Below are positions 22,960 through 31,137 of a stretch of 34,463 nt of DNA, one piece after another. The notes under the pieces are model-generated. The model was not told the DNA's origin, did not search any database, and saw nothing but the letters and a program-made list of their open reading frames with translations. This stretch comes from Bacteroidia bacterium (lineage in GTDB: Bacteria > Bacteroidota > Bacteroidia > JAIBAJ01), in the NCBI GenBank assembly GCA_019695265.1, contig JAIBAJ010000025.1:1-34463 (forward strand). The letters are read 5' to 3'. The translations under genes and the position numbers were made by a program. How positions within the stretch are numbered: position 1 is the first letter of the stretch; each line of letters opens with the position of its first letter.

Positions 22960-25900
22960 GTGCAATTTCCAAAATCCAACCCAGCAGAGTTTAACAACCT
23001 GGTTGAATCCATTGATTCTGAAGCCCTTTTAAAGGCTGCGGCCAGTTCAAACTCCCTCATATTTCAAATTTATAATCCCAGTGGCATTTTGGTGCTTTCC
23101 AATGCCACCTATGAACATTTGCATTCGAAGCTTTTCGAAACTAAATTTTCGGTTGGGCAACATTTTTCCGAATTTTTTCCTGAACCATTTTTAAGTAGCT
23201 TCGGTAGCCTTTGGACGGAAAGCATGGAATCCGGTTTTGCAGCCAAGGAGTCTGTTCACCGACTACTATCTAATGATGAAGAGTTCTTTCTAGCCATTCG
23301 AGTTCTTTATTTTAATAACAAGGCAAATCTCCAGTACTTCTTAGTTATTTTCAATGACATAACTACCTATGCCAAAATAAAGAACAATTTATCTATTACC
23401 TCTGCCAACCTAAAAGCTCTACTTTCAAGTAATACTTACCAATATATATTAGTTGACAAAAATTATAAGGTAATCCTAGCCAACGATTTAGCCCAGTCTA
23501 CTGTTAGAAAAATTCATCATAAAGAATTACTACCGGGTTCTTACCTTTTGGATTTTGTTTTTGAATCAGATAAAACGGCATTAATTCGCCATATTGGTAA
23601 TGGCTTTCTAGGAAAGGAAGCTTCAGCAGAACGAAAAATAACCAGCCAAAGTGGAAAGGAATTATGGATTGAAATTTCAACCAAGCCAATATGGACTCAA
23701 GAAGGTAAAATAGAAAATGTTTTAATATCCTATTTTAATATTACCGAACGAAAGAAGTTCGAATTAGCCTTAAGAGAATCTGAAGCCAACCTACACATAG
23801 TTTTTAATAGTGGTTTGCATGGCTTTGTTTTGGTTGAAAGTGATGGCTGTTGCCTAATTTATAATTCTCAGGCAGAACAGTTCTTTCGAAAATATGCCAA
23901 ATTGCAAATCCAGCGAGAAAAGAAGATAGAAAATCTTAGCAACCATGAATTTGAGAATCGACTGACCAGAAGTATTCGAATGGCCCAAAATGGTGGACGA
24001 ATATATTCGGAAGAAGAATTTCATGAAAATGGAGTAAGAAAGTTCTTTAGTATTCAATTTGACCCTGTTTCTAAAGATAAGGATAAAAAAGTTACAATTT
24101 GGATTAGTGACATCACACAGAGAAAACAAGCCGAACAATCCCTTCAAAAATCTGAAAGTAACCTTAAAGCAATTTTCAACAATACCACTTCGAGCTTTTT
24201 CCTAATTGGCTCAAATAATAAAATTGAGGCGTTTAATAAAGCCGCTCAGGAAGAAATCCTTTCTCAATTCTCCGTTCAAATTAAGGAAGGTGACGATATC
24301 GTCAATTTCCTTAATCCTGAAAATAGGGTAGATTGTCAGAATAGCCTTTCATTGGCCTTTTGCGGTAGAAAAGTTACAAGCGAAAATCCCATCACAACCG
24401 ATCAAAAAACAAAATGGTTCGAACGTCATTTTAATCCCATTTTTGACGAAAACGGTAAGGTTGAAAAGATTACAATATGGTCAATAGATATCTCGGAAAG
24501 GAAGAAATTTGAAAATGCCTTACTCGCCAATGAAAAAAAATTCAGAAAGTTAACCTCGCTTTCTCCTGTTGGAATTTATCAAACAGATGAAAACCTTCAA
24601 ATTGTTTATTTGAACGATAGTATGCATAAAACCCTTGGAATTTCTCAAACAGAAATTTATACAAGAAAATGGAAGCATACCATACACCCGGAAGATTTGT
24701 CAAGATTTGAAGCGTTTACCCAAAGTGCTTTGGAAAATCACCAAGAATATAGTATTGAGTATAGAATTGAAAATCCAACCGAATTCAGTTCCCAATATAT
24801 TTCCGAACAAGCTATTCCACTTTTTAATGATAACCAGGAATTCATCGGCTATCTAGGAACATTAGTAGATATTACCGAACATATCTCTGCTCAAAGACTT
24901 CGCAGCGAGCGAGACTTGGCCAAACTTTCTTTAAAATTTAAATCCGATTTTTTGGCAGGAATGAGTCATGAGATTCGAACTCCTTTAAATTCCATCATTA
25001 GCTATTCTGAACTATTAATGGAATCTAGTTTGGAAAATACCCAAAAAGAACAACTTCAAACCGTATTTAATGCTGCTATTCATCTTCGAAGTATAGTGAA
25101 CGATATTCTGGATTTATCAAAACTGGAAGCCGGAAAGGAAGAACTACGATTAATCACTTTCCCTTTGAAATCCTTACTGGAAGAATGTTATAAAACCTTC
25201 AAACTTATGGCCCTTGAAAAAGGATTAACATTTACGTATGTTCCATCTCCCGACTTAGTGGTCAAAAGCGATAAAAGACGGTTAATTCAAATCATTTCTA
25301 ACCTGGTTAAAAATGGTATAAAATTTACGGATTCCGGAAAGGTTGAAATGAAATTAATGGTTCTGGAAAACAGGCTTTCCAAAATCAAAATTCGCTTTGA
25401 AGTAATGGATACCGGAAAAGGCATAAAAGAAGAAGATCTGTCTCAATTGTTTTCTGATTATACCCAACTACAAACCAGTCTTTCTAACCAAATGGAAGGA
25501 ACCGGATTAGGATTGGCCATCTCTAAAAAACTAGTAGAATTGCTTGGTGGTGAAATTGGGGTTGAATCTAGCTATGGCTCAGGAAGTACCTTTTGGTTTG
25601 AATGTTGGATAGAAAAATCAATGAACCCTTCTCAAGATAATTTAATCAAAAATACTATCCAATTCCATGGCAAAATATTACTGGCCGAAGACAATGCTAT
25701 TAACAGAATGGCCTTTCAATCCATTCTTCGAAAACTTGGATTAGAGGTGGTTACAGCTTCCAACGGACTGGAAGTGTTGGATCTTATTAAAATCCATTCG
25801 TTTGATTTAATTTTTATGGACATTCAAATGCCTGAATTGGATGGTTTCTCTACGATTATACAGTTAGAAGAAAGAATGGGAAAAATCCCCCCAATCATTG

Positions 25901-26037
25901 GACTAAGCGGCAATATTTCCCAGGCTAACAGTCAAAATTACCTTCGAAAAGGAATGGCGGATTTCTTACCCAAACCAGCAACTTCTAATGACTTTATTTC
26001 TATGCTAGTGAAATGGAAAATTCCTAGTCTTCCATAA
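22960..26037 (+). CDS. hybrid sensor histidine kinase with five PAS domains
   Basis: 1025 residues, no membrane segments, so probably cytoplasmic. Five PAS-like units fill about residues 20-650; four end in linker motifs such as NITERKKFE, DITQRKQAE, DISERKKFE and DITEHISAQ. A HisKA domain follows with H670 in MSHEIRTPLN, then a HATPase with DTGKGI and GTGLGLAISKKL. A C-terminal receiver domain (about 905-1020) has acidic LLAEDNAINR and phospho-acceptor D954 in FMDIQMPELDG. No output domain, Hpt domain or partner regulator is next to it, so the phosphorelay target is elsewhere. The start is GTG at 22960: no ATG precedes the first PAS domain, and TAAATTTG (22936-22943) is a suitable -7 box 16 nt upstream. 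The signal is unknown. Confidence 0.93.
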   Translation: MQFPKSNPAEFNNLVESIDSEALLKAAASSNSLIFQIYNPSGILVLSNATYEHLHSKLFETKFSVGQHFSEFFPEPFLSSFGSLWTESMESGFAAKESVHRLLSNDEEFFLAIRVLYFNNKANLQYFLVIFNDITTYAKIKNNLSITSANLKALLSSNTYQYILVDKNYKVILANDLAQSTVRKIHHKELLPGSYLLDFVFESDKTALIRHIGNGFLGKEASAERKITSQSGKELWIEISTKPIWTQEGKIENVLISYFNITERKKFELALRESEANLHIVFNSGLHGFVLVESDGCCLIYNSQAEQFFRKYAKLQIQREKKIENLSNHEFENRLTRSIRMAQNGGRIYSEEEFHENGVRKFFSIQFDPVSKDKDKKVTIWISDITQRKQAEQSLQKSESNLKAIFNNTTSSFFLIGSNNKIEAFNKAAQEEILSQFSVQIKEGDDIVNFLNPENRVDCQNSLSLAFCGRKVTSENPITTDQKTKWFERHFNPIFDENGKVEKITIWSIDISERKKFENALLANEKKFRKLTSLSPVGIYQTDENLQIVYLNDSMHKTLGISQTEIYTRKWKHTIHPEDLSRFEAFTQSALENHQEYSIEYRIENPTEFSSQYISEQAIPLFNDNQEFIGYLGTLVDITEHISAQRLRSERDLAKLSLKFKSDFLAGMSHEIRTPLNSIISYSELLMESSLENTQKEQLQTVFNAAIHLRSIVNDILDLSKLEAGKEELRLITFPLKSLLEECYKTFKLMALEKGLTFTYVPSPDLVVKSDKRRLIQIISNLVKNGIKFTDSGKVEMKLMVLENRLSKIKIRFEVMDTGKGIKEEDLSQLFSDYTQLQTSLSNQMEGTGLGLAISKKLVELLGGEIGVESSYGSGSTFWFECWIEKSMNPSQDNLIKNTIQFHGKILLAEDNAINRMAFQSILRKLGLEVVTASNGLEVLDLIKIHSFDLIFMDIQMPELDGFSTIIQLEERMGKIPPIIGLSGNISQANSQNYLRKGMADFLPKPATSNDFISMLVKWKIPSLP

Positions 26038-26068
26038 CCACTCTTTTGGAATTTGCTTATTTTGCATC

Positions 26069-26545
26069 ATGCGTATCTTAATGGTTTGTTTAGGAAACAT
26101 TTGCCGATCTCCTCTGGCTGAAGGAATTTTAAAAGCCAAAGCTATTAAATTAGGCCTACCTATAGAGGTTGATTCTGCAGGTACTGGTGGTTGGCATGCA
26201 GGTGAATTACCCGATCATCGTTCAAGAAAAATTGCCGAAAAACATGGTATTGATATTACTTATCAAAGAGCAAGAAAATTCCAACTATCTGATTTCCAAA
26301 AATTTGAATTCATACTTGCCATGGATAACTCCAATCTGGAAGATTTACTTGCCTTAACCCAAAATGAAAACGAAAGAATAAAAGTTAAACTTCTATTGGA
26401 CTATCTGTTTCCCGGAAAACAAAAAAATGTTCCAGACCCTTATTACGGGGATATTCATGCATTCGAAGAGGTGTATCAACTTTTAGACCAAGCTTTGGAT
26501 TCCTTTCTCAGCAAAGAATTTCCATCTATTTCACTTACTAATTAG
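26069..26545 (+). CDS. low-molecular-weight protein-tyrosine phosphatase
   Basis: 158 residues, full length for the family. The P-loop is VCLGNICRSP, with nucleophile C7 and R13, right at the N-terminus. The general acid is D123 in VPDPYYGD. DSAGTGGWHAGELPD is the usual second conserved block. The enzyme dephosphorylates phosphotyrosine or related phosphoesters in the cytoplasm; in bacteria it often regulates capsule kinases, but none is nearby. It begins 31 nt after the hybrid kinase gene and is followed 8 nt later by the RsmI-like methylase gene, a pairing that suggests one transcript. TATTTTG just before the ATG resembles a -7 box, so it may also have its own promoter. Confidence 0.95.
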   Translation: MRILMVCLGNICRSPLAEGILKAKAIKLGLPIEVDSAGTGGWHAGELPDHRSRKIAEKHGIDITYQRARKFQLSDFQKFEFILAMDNSNLEDLLALTQNENERIKVKLLLDYLFPGKQKNVPDPYYGDIHAFEEVYQLLDQALDSFLSKEFPSISLTN

Positions 26546-26553
26546 TACGCTCA

Positions 26554-27261
26554 ATGCCCGGTAAATTATTCCTAATTCCCGTTTTTCTCGAAGAAACTGC
26601 TTCTTCTGAGCAAGTTTTCCCTGCAATCAACCTGGATATTCTAAATCACCTTTCCCATTTCATTGCCGAAAATGACAAATTAGCCAGAAGGTTTCTAAAA
26701 AGGGTCAACTATCAATTACCCTTGTCTGATGCTCAAATTGAACTATTAAATGAACATACCAAAACCGAAGAAGTTTTTCAATTGCTTCAACCTGCGCTTC
26801 AAGGAATCAATATGGGATTATTGTCTGATGCAGGATGCCCGGGTGTAGCCGACCCGGGTGCCTTGGTTGTTCAGTTAGCACATGATTTAGGTATTACGGT
26901 AGAACCATTGATTGGACCTTCTTCCATTCTATTATCACTTATGGCTAGCGGAATGAATGGTCAACAATTTACCTTCCACGGTTACCTTCCTATTGACAAA
27001 ATTCAGAGAGCAAGAACTTTAAAAGACCTATCCAATCATAGTATTCGTACCGGTCATACTCAACTATTTATTGAAACTCCGTATCGAAACCAGGCGATTT
27101 TCGAAGATATCCTAAAAAATTGTTCAACCGATTTGCGTTTGTGCATTGCTTGTAACCTTACTGCATCAACAGGTTGGACAAAAAGTATGTCTATTCAGTC
27201 ATGGAAAAATAAAAAACCGGATATTCATAAAAAACCTTGTATTTTCCTGATTGGTCGTTAA
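26554..27261 (+). CDS. short RsmI-like SAM-dependent methylase (tetrapyrrole methylase fold)
   Basis: 235 residues, shorter than canonical RsmI (about 280), which 2'-O-methylates a 16S rRNA cytidine. The glycine-rich SAM-binding block is present (LLSDAGCPGVADPGA, residues 90-103), followed by EPLIGPSSILLSLMASGM and FHGYLPIDK, all typical of the COG0313 fold. The N-terminal motif differs: canonical PTPIGNL is replaced by IPVFLEETAS, and the AEDTR segment by AENDKLARRFLKR. There is no RsmI C-terminal domain. This is probably the diverged Bacteroidota paralogue rather than RsmI itself, and the methylated target is unknown. ATG at 26554 begins the fold directly. It is the last gene of the phosphatase transcript and is followed by an F1 repeat 56 nt downstream. 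Confidence 0.88.
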   Translation: MPGKLFLIPVFLEETASSEQVFPAINLDILNHLSHFIAENDKLARRFLKRVNYQLPLSDAQIELLNEHTKTEEVFQLLQPALQGINMGLLSDAGCPGVADPGALVVQLAHDLGITVEPLIGPSSILLSLMASGMNGQQFTFHGYLPIDKIQRARTLKDLSNHSIRTGHTQLFIETPYRNQAIFEDILKNCSTDLRLCIACNLTASTGWTKSMSIQSWKNKKPDIHKKPCIFLIGR

Positions 27262-27317
27262 TTAGGGTAAGCCGACAAGTCATTCCCAACGAATAGAATC
27301 TATTTTATTATATCAAG

Positions 27318-27480
27318 TATGCGGGCCCCCTCCGCCCCTACCAGCTTTTGCAAAATCGAATAAATCTTGCACGGGCGTTCGGGTCACGCTATCGGCTGTA
27401 GTCCTCGTCCACCTAGGCTAAAGCCGTAGGTGTCCTGTGGGCTACCTGCCTCTATCGTTGCCCGAGGGTGCAAACCCCAA
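27318..27480 (+). repeat. GC-rich structured repeat, subfamily F1, copy 2
   Basis: The clearest copy. Begins TATGCGGGCCCCCTCCGC 56 nt after the RsmI-like stop, sense to that gene. Pairings: TCGGG 27379-27383 with CCCGA 27461-27465; GTAGTCC 27398-27404 with GGGCTAC 27439-27445; ACCTAGGC 27411-27418 with GCCGTAGGT 27423-27431 (loop TAAA, one bulged G); and a terminal hairpin GGGT-GCAA-ACCC at 27466-27477 whose loop is of GNRA type. Confidence 0.85.
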
Positions 27481-27494
27481 ATGTATCAGCTATT

Positions 27495-27633
27495 TTACCA
27501 ATTTTAATTGATAAATAGTCCGAAGGCTATTCATAAAACAAAACACTTAAATACCTATTAAACAATATGTTAGGTCAATCTATCGAGAAAATTTAAACAT
27601 AAAATTGGATTATAGATATTGTCCAGTCCTTAT
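27495..27633. repeat. AT-rich palindromic module pair
   Basis: A left module from TTACCAATTTTAATTG (27495; motif copy 27495-27521 ending ATAGTCC) and a right module ending at 27633 with a degraded minus-strand motif copy (27607-27633). The TAGTCCGAAGGCT stretch is identical to that at 12314-12326. It lies directly after the F1 repeat, the same neighbourhood as at 12.3-12.7 kb. Confidence 0.65.
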
Positions 27634-27760
27634 CACAATATCAATCAGGCTTCTGCAAGAAATTCATGGCATTTTAGAAGAATCATTGCAACCTCAAAGG
27701 GTAAATAAGTGAATAATTAATTGATAAAAATAGCTTGAGTATTTTTCAGTCCCCCCCTAA

Positions 27761-28654
27761 TTAAAAGTAACCTTGAACCTTTCTATCTTCCATACCGGTC
27801 TCCGAAATATGATCATCCAATCGGGTTTGTCCACGCTCACTTAATTCTGTTTGATACAACTCATTTAATACCTCCTGAACAGTACTTGCTTCTGATTCTA
27901 TTGCCGCTGTGCAAGTCATGTCTCCTACTGTTCTGAATCTGACCTTCCTGGTTTCCAGTTGGTCGTTTGAATCTAATTTCACAAATGGGGAATTAGCCAC
28001 CCAGCGGCCATTCAATTTAAAAACCTCCCTTTCATGGGCAAAATACAAGGAAGGCAGTTCAATAGTATGTCTTTGAATATATTCCCAAACATCTCTCTCT
28101 GTCCAATTACTTAAAGGAAATGCCCTTACATTTTCGCCCTCATGAATACGTCCGTTTAAGATATCCCATACTTCAGGCCTTTGCAATTGAGGCTTCCACA
28201 TATTGTCTTTGCCCCGAAAAGAAAAGATTCGTTCTTTAGCCCTGGCTTTCTCTTCATCCCTTCTGGCTCCACCTATACAACAATCAAAACCAAACTCCGA
28301 AATAGTCTCTAATAAAGTATAGGTTTGATGGGTGTTACGACTGGGCAATTTCCCAGTAGCATCCGGAATATTTTTCCTTTTAATGGTATCTTCAACCTGC
28401 CTTACCACTAAGCGCAATCCATGCTTTTTCACCAAATAATCTCTAAATTCCAAAGCCTCCTTAAAATTATGACCGGTATCAATATGTACCAAAGTAAATG
28501 GCACTTGCAAAGGAAAAAATGCTTTAATACTTAGATGGACCAAGGTAATACTATCCTTCCCTCCTGAAAAAAGCAAGGCCGGATTCGAAAATTGCCCTGC
28601 AACCTCTCGTAAAATAAAAATAGACTCCGATTCCAATTGATCCAAATAATCCAT
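27761..28654 (-). CDS. cysD: sulfate adenylyltransferase subunit 2
   Basis: A 297-residue ATP-PPi-loop enzyme that makes adenosine 5'-phosphosulfate from ATP and sulfate, normally with the GTPase subunit CysN. The PP-loop SGGKDS is at residues 30-35; further blocks are FTLVHIDTGHNFKEALEFRD, CCIGGARRDEEKARAKERIF, NGRIHEGENVRAFPLSNWTE, and FRTVGDMTCTAAIES near the C-terminus, which ends KVQGYF as usual. Length is normal and no key residue is missing. CysN, usually directly downstream, is absent: after the stop there are only repeats and then a convergent gene. The upstream neighbour murB is divergent. A TACCTTTG box (minus, 28659-28666) sits only 4 nt before the ATG, suggesting a very short or absent leader. 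Confidence 0.95.
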   Translation of the reverse strand: MDYLDQLESESIFILREVAGQFSNPALLFSGGKDSITLVHLSIKAFFPLQVPFTLVHIDTGHNFKEALEFRDYLVKKHGLRLVVRQVEDTIKRKNIPDATGKLPSRNTHQTYTLLETISEFGFDCCIGGARRDEEKARAKERIFSFRGKDNMWKPQLQRPEVWDILNGRIHEGENVRAFPLSNWTERDVWEYIQRHTIELPSLYFAHEREVFKLNGRWVANSPFVKLDSNDQLETRKVRFRTVGDMTCTAAIESEASTVQEVLNELYQTELSERGQTRLDDHISETGMEDRKVQGYF

Positions 28655-28759
28655 ATCACAAAGGTAAGGTTTTCAATATTTTCATGTTGAAACATTGAAT
28701 TACTTGTCAACTATTTAGGTTATATGTCCAAATACTTTAGCTAATTGAAATCCAAATCT

Positions 28760-29776
28760 ATGCTTTTGCAAAACCAGATAGATCTTAAATCCTTTAATTC
28801 ATTTGGAATAGCTTGCCAGGCTAAACTATTCTCTTCCTTTAAAAGTTTGGAAGAATTAAAAGAAATTCTAAATCTGGATCAAATAAAAGGTGAAAAATTG
28901 CTGATATTGGGTGGAGGAAGTAATGTATTGTTTACCAAGGATTTTAATGGAATTGTTTTAATTAACAATATAAAAGGAATTACACTGATTTCTGAAACAG
29001 AAGAAGATGTTATTCTTGAAGCAGGTGCAGGTGAGAACTGGCACGATTTCGTGTCCTATGGAGTTGAAAGAAATTGGGGAGGATTAGAAAATTTATCCTT
29101 AATCCCGGGGAAAGTTGGTGCAGCACCCATGCAAAACATTGGAGCTTACGGAGTTGAACAAAAAAATTGTTTTGTTCAACTAACTGCTTTGGAAATTAAA
29201 ACAGGACAATTAATTAATTTTTCCCTGGAAGATTGTGCATTTGGATACAGGGAGAGTTTTTTCAAACAAGAAGGTAAAAACCGCTTTGTAATTTTAAAAG
29301 TGCAATACCGATTGAAAAAGAAACCTTCAATTCAAACTTCCTATGGTGCCATCACCCAGGAACTAGAAAAAATGGGAATAGTTCATCCAACAGTTCAGGA
29401 TGTTGCAAAAGCCGTGATTCATATTCGTGAATCCAAATTACCTAACCCTAAAGTTATTGGCAATGCCGGAAGCTTCTTTAAAAACCCGGTAGTTCCAAAT
29501 TCAGTTTTTCTGAATCTCAGCAAAAAATACCCCGATTTGGTTTCTTACCCTGCTGAGAATGGAAATACAAAACTTGCAGCAGGATGGTTAATTGAAAAGG
29601 CCGGATGGAAAGGTTATCGAAAAGAAAATTATGGTGTTCACCAAAATCAGGCATTGGTGCTTGTCAATTATGGTGGCGCCAATGGAAGTGAAATTTGGGA
29701 ACTTTCCCATGAAATCCTCAAAGATATCAAAAACAAATTTGGCGTTGAATTAGAACGTGAAGTAAACATTTTTTAA
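28760..29776 (+). CDS. murB: UDP-N-acetylenolpyruvoylglucosamine reductase
   Basis: A 338-residue cytoplasmic flavoenzyme that reduces UDP-GlcNAc-enolpyruvate to UDP-MurNAc in peptidoglycan synthesis. FAD-binding blocks LILGGGSNVLF (about 48-58) and LIPGKVGAAPMQNIGAYGVE (about 114-133) are present. Catalytic residues are R164 (GYRESFFK), S238 (GNAGSFFKNP) and E334 near the C-terminus (EREVNIF). The YRESFFK region and total length identify the E. coli-like type I enzyme. I chose ATG at 28760, as the TTG at 28745 adds only five residues. It begins a plus-strand run that continues with a small exported protein and an SDR gene. Confidence 0.95.
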   Translation: MLLQNQIDLKSFNSFGIACQAKLFSSFKSLEELKEILNLDQIKGEKLLILGGGSNVLFTKDFNGIVLINNIKGITLISETEEDVILEAGAGENWHDFVSYGVERNWGGLENLSLIPGKVGAAPMQNIGAYGVEQKNCFVQLTALEIKTGQLINFSLEDCAFGYRESFFKQEGKNRFVILKVQYRLKKKPSIQTSYGAITQELEKMGIVHPTVQDVAKAVIHIRESKLPNPKVIGNAGSFFKNPVVPNSVFLNLSKKYPDLVSYPAENGNTKLAAGWLIEKAGWKGYRKENYGVHQNQALVLVNYGGANGSEIWELSHEILKDIKNKFGVELEREVNIF

Positions 29777-29805
29777 CCCGGGCAAACCCATTTAAATATC
29801 TATCT

Positions 29806-30375
29806 ATGAAAAACACAACCTTAGTCCTTTTTGGTTTCCTAAGTTTATTGCTTCAAACAACCCAGGCTCAAAAGGTTAACCGCAAACAAAATATGGCAAG
29901 TCCACAAATCGGAATTTTTTCCAATTGCCATTTGGAAACTCTTTTCCTTAAAACCCTTTGCTCGGATATTGAAAATAATAAACCACAACTCATTCGAAAC
30001 CAATTGCAATTAAAAAGCGGGCAAAATGCCATGCCAAAGGTTATGAAATGGACCAAGGAAAACTACTATTGTATTCGATGCAGACCTGAACCGGGGTTTG
30101 GTGGTGGACAGCTTCTTCGTAAATGTGTAGTTGAAAATGCCAGAGAAGTTGCGGCTTTTCTAATTCAGGAGGCCAGTGTAGATATGAACTTTATTGAACA
30201 AGATGGGTTAACCTTGCTGGATTGGCTTCAGGAAGAAACCGAAAGAACTTTTGATGAAGCCTTCGAAACTGAAAATTCTGCCGATAAAAAATGGTTAATG
30301 CTTGGAATCCAAAATAACCTACAGTTTTATAATACCTTTAAAAACGCCGGAGCAAAGTTTAGTTCCGAACTTTAA
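29806..30375 (+). CDS. small exported protein with ankyrin-like repeat
   Basis: A 189-residue protein with a signal peptide (MKNTTLVLFGFLSLLLQTTQ, cleavage near AQ). Residues about 102-141 resemble a single ankyrin unit: LLRKCVVENAREVAAFLIQE followed by ASVDMNFIEQDGLTLLDWL. Upstream, ETLFLKTLCSDIENNKPQLI could be a degenerate first unit. Four cysteines in the first half (NCHLE, TLCSD, YYCIRC) might form disulfides in the periplasm. I cannot name a family. It lies 29 nt after murB and ends 2 nt before the SDR gene, so it is in one transcript with both. Ankyrin units usually bind other proteins, so a periplasmic partner or immunity-like role is possible but unsupported. Confidence 0.75.
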   Translation: MKNTTLVLFGFLSLLLQTTQAQKVNRKQNMASPQIGIFSNCHLETLFLKTLCSDIENNKPQLIRNQLQLKSGQNAMPKVMKWTKENYYCIRCRPEPGFGGGQLLRKCVVENAREVAAFLIQEASVDMNFIEQDGLTLLDWLQEETERTFDEAFETENSADKKWLMLGIQNNLQFYNTFKNAGAKFSSEL

Positions 30376-30377
30376 CC

Positions 30378-31124
30378 ATGTCTAAAATTTGTCTCATAAC
30401 CGGCGCATCTTCAGGAATCGGACAAGCTTGTGCCCGAGTGTTTTCACAAAATGGTTACCACCTAATTTTACTGGCACGTCGGAAAGATAGATTATTAGAC
30501 CTTCAAAAGGAACTTCCCAATCCTACCTTAATTCTTCAGGCTGATGTTAGAGATTTAAATCAGGTAGGCTTGGCCATTGATTCCTTACCCGATTCATGGA
30601 AAAATATCGAAGTCCTAATAAACAACGCAGGATTGGCTGCCGGTTTAAGCCCTATTGACCAAGGAAGTTTAGACGATTGGGAACAAATGATAGACACCAA
30701 TGTAAAAGGTCTCTTATATGTTTCCCGCAAGGTTATACCGCTAATGAAAAACCAAGGCAAGGGTCACATTTTTAATATCTCTTCTACTGCCGGCAAGGAA
30801 GTTTATGCCCAAGGAAATGTTTATTGTGCTACCAAACATGCCGTTGAAGCACTAAGTAAATCCATGCGTATCGATTTGTTAGACCACCATATTAAAGTAA
30901 CCAACATCGCACCGGGAATGGTAGAAACGGAATTTAGCTTGGTTCGATTTAAAGGTGATTCCCAGAGGGCAGCTCAAGTTTATACAGGCCTAAAACCCCT
31001 GCAAGGATCCGATGTAGCCCAAGTTATCTTCTTCGCTACTACCCTACCCGATCACGTCAATATCAACGACTTAACTCTAACAGCAACCGCACAGGCCAAT
31101 TCTTTTTATTCGGTTCGTAAATAG
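30378..31124 (+). CDS. SDR-family NAD(P)-dependent oxidoreductase (YdfG-like)
   Basis: A 248-residue classical short-chain dehydrogenase. Cofactor motif TGASSGIG (residues 8-15), the ARRKDRL segment that favours NADP, NNAG (82-85), and the catalytic set N108, S136, Y149 and K153 (VYCATK) are all present. The block IAPGMVETEFSLVRFKGDSQ is typical of the YdfG/3-hydroxy-acid and serine dehydrogenase subgroup. The substrate cannot be fixed from sequence; beta-hydroxy acids are the best guess. It starts 2 nt after the upstream stop codon, so translation is probably coupled. A separate promoter for the thiolase follows it. Confidence 0.93.
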   Translation: MSKICLITGASSGIGQACARVFSQNGYHLILLARRKDRLLDLQKELPNPTLILQADVRDLNQVGLAIDSLPDSWKNIEVLINNAGLAAGLSPIDQGSLDDWEQMIDTNVKGLLYVSRKVIPLMKNQGKGHIFNISSTAGKEVYAQGNVYCATKHAVEALSKSMRIDLLDHHIKVTNIAPGMVETEFSLVRFKGDSQRAAQVYTGLKPLQGSDVAQVIFFATTLPDHVNINDLTLTATAQANSFYSVRK

Positions 31125-31137
31125 ATTACTAATTCCT

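Larger units (their letters stand above)
27262..27760. other. convergent intergenic region with F1 and AT-rich repeats
   Basis: No gene. It holds an F1 repeat (27318-27480), then one AT-rich palindromic pair (27495-27633), then about 125 bp with no feature I can name before the cysD stop. No clear intrinsic terminator was found for either flanking gene. Confidence 0.75.

Noticed and set aside
27318-27480. tRNA, riboswitch or group II intron in the GC-rich repeats
   Set aside because: No cloverleaf with a TPsiC arm or anticodon, no 5' GTGYG intron start or domain V hairpin, and the copies lie after genes rather than before them, unlike a riboswitch.
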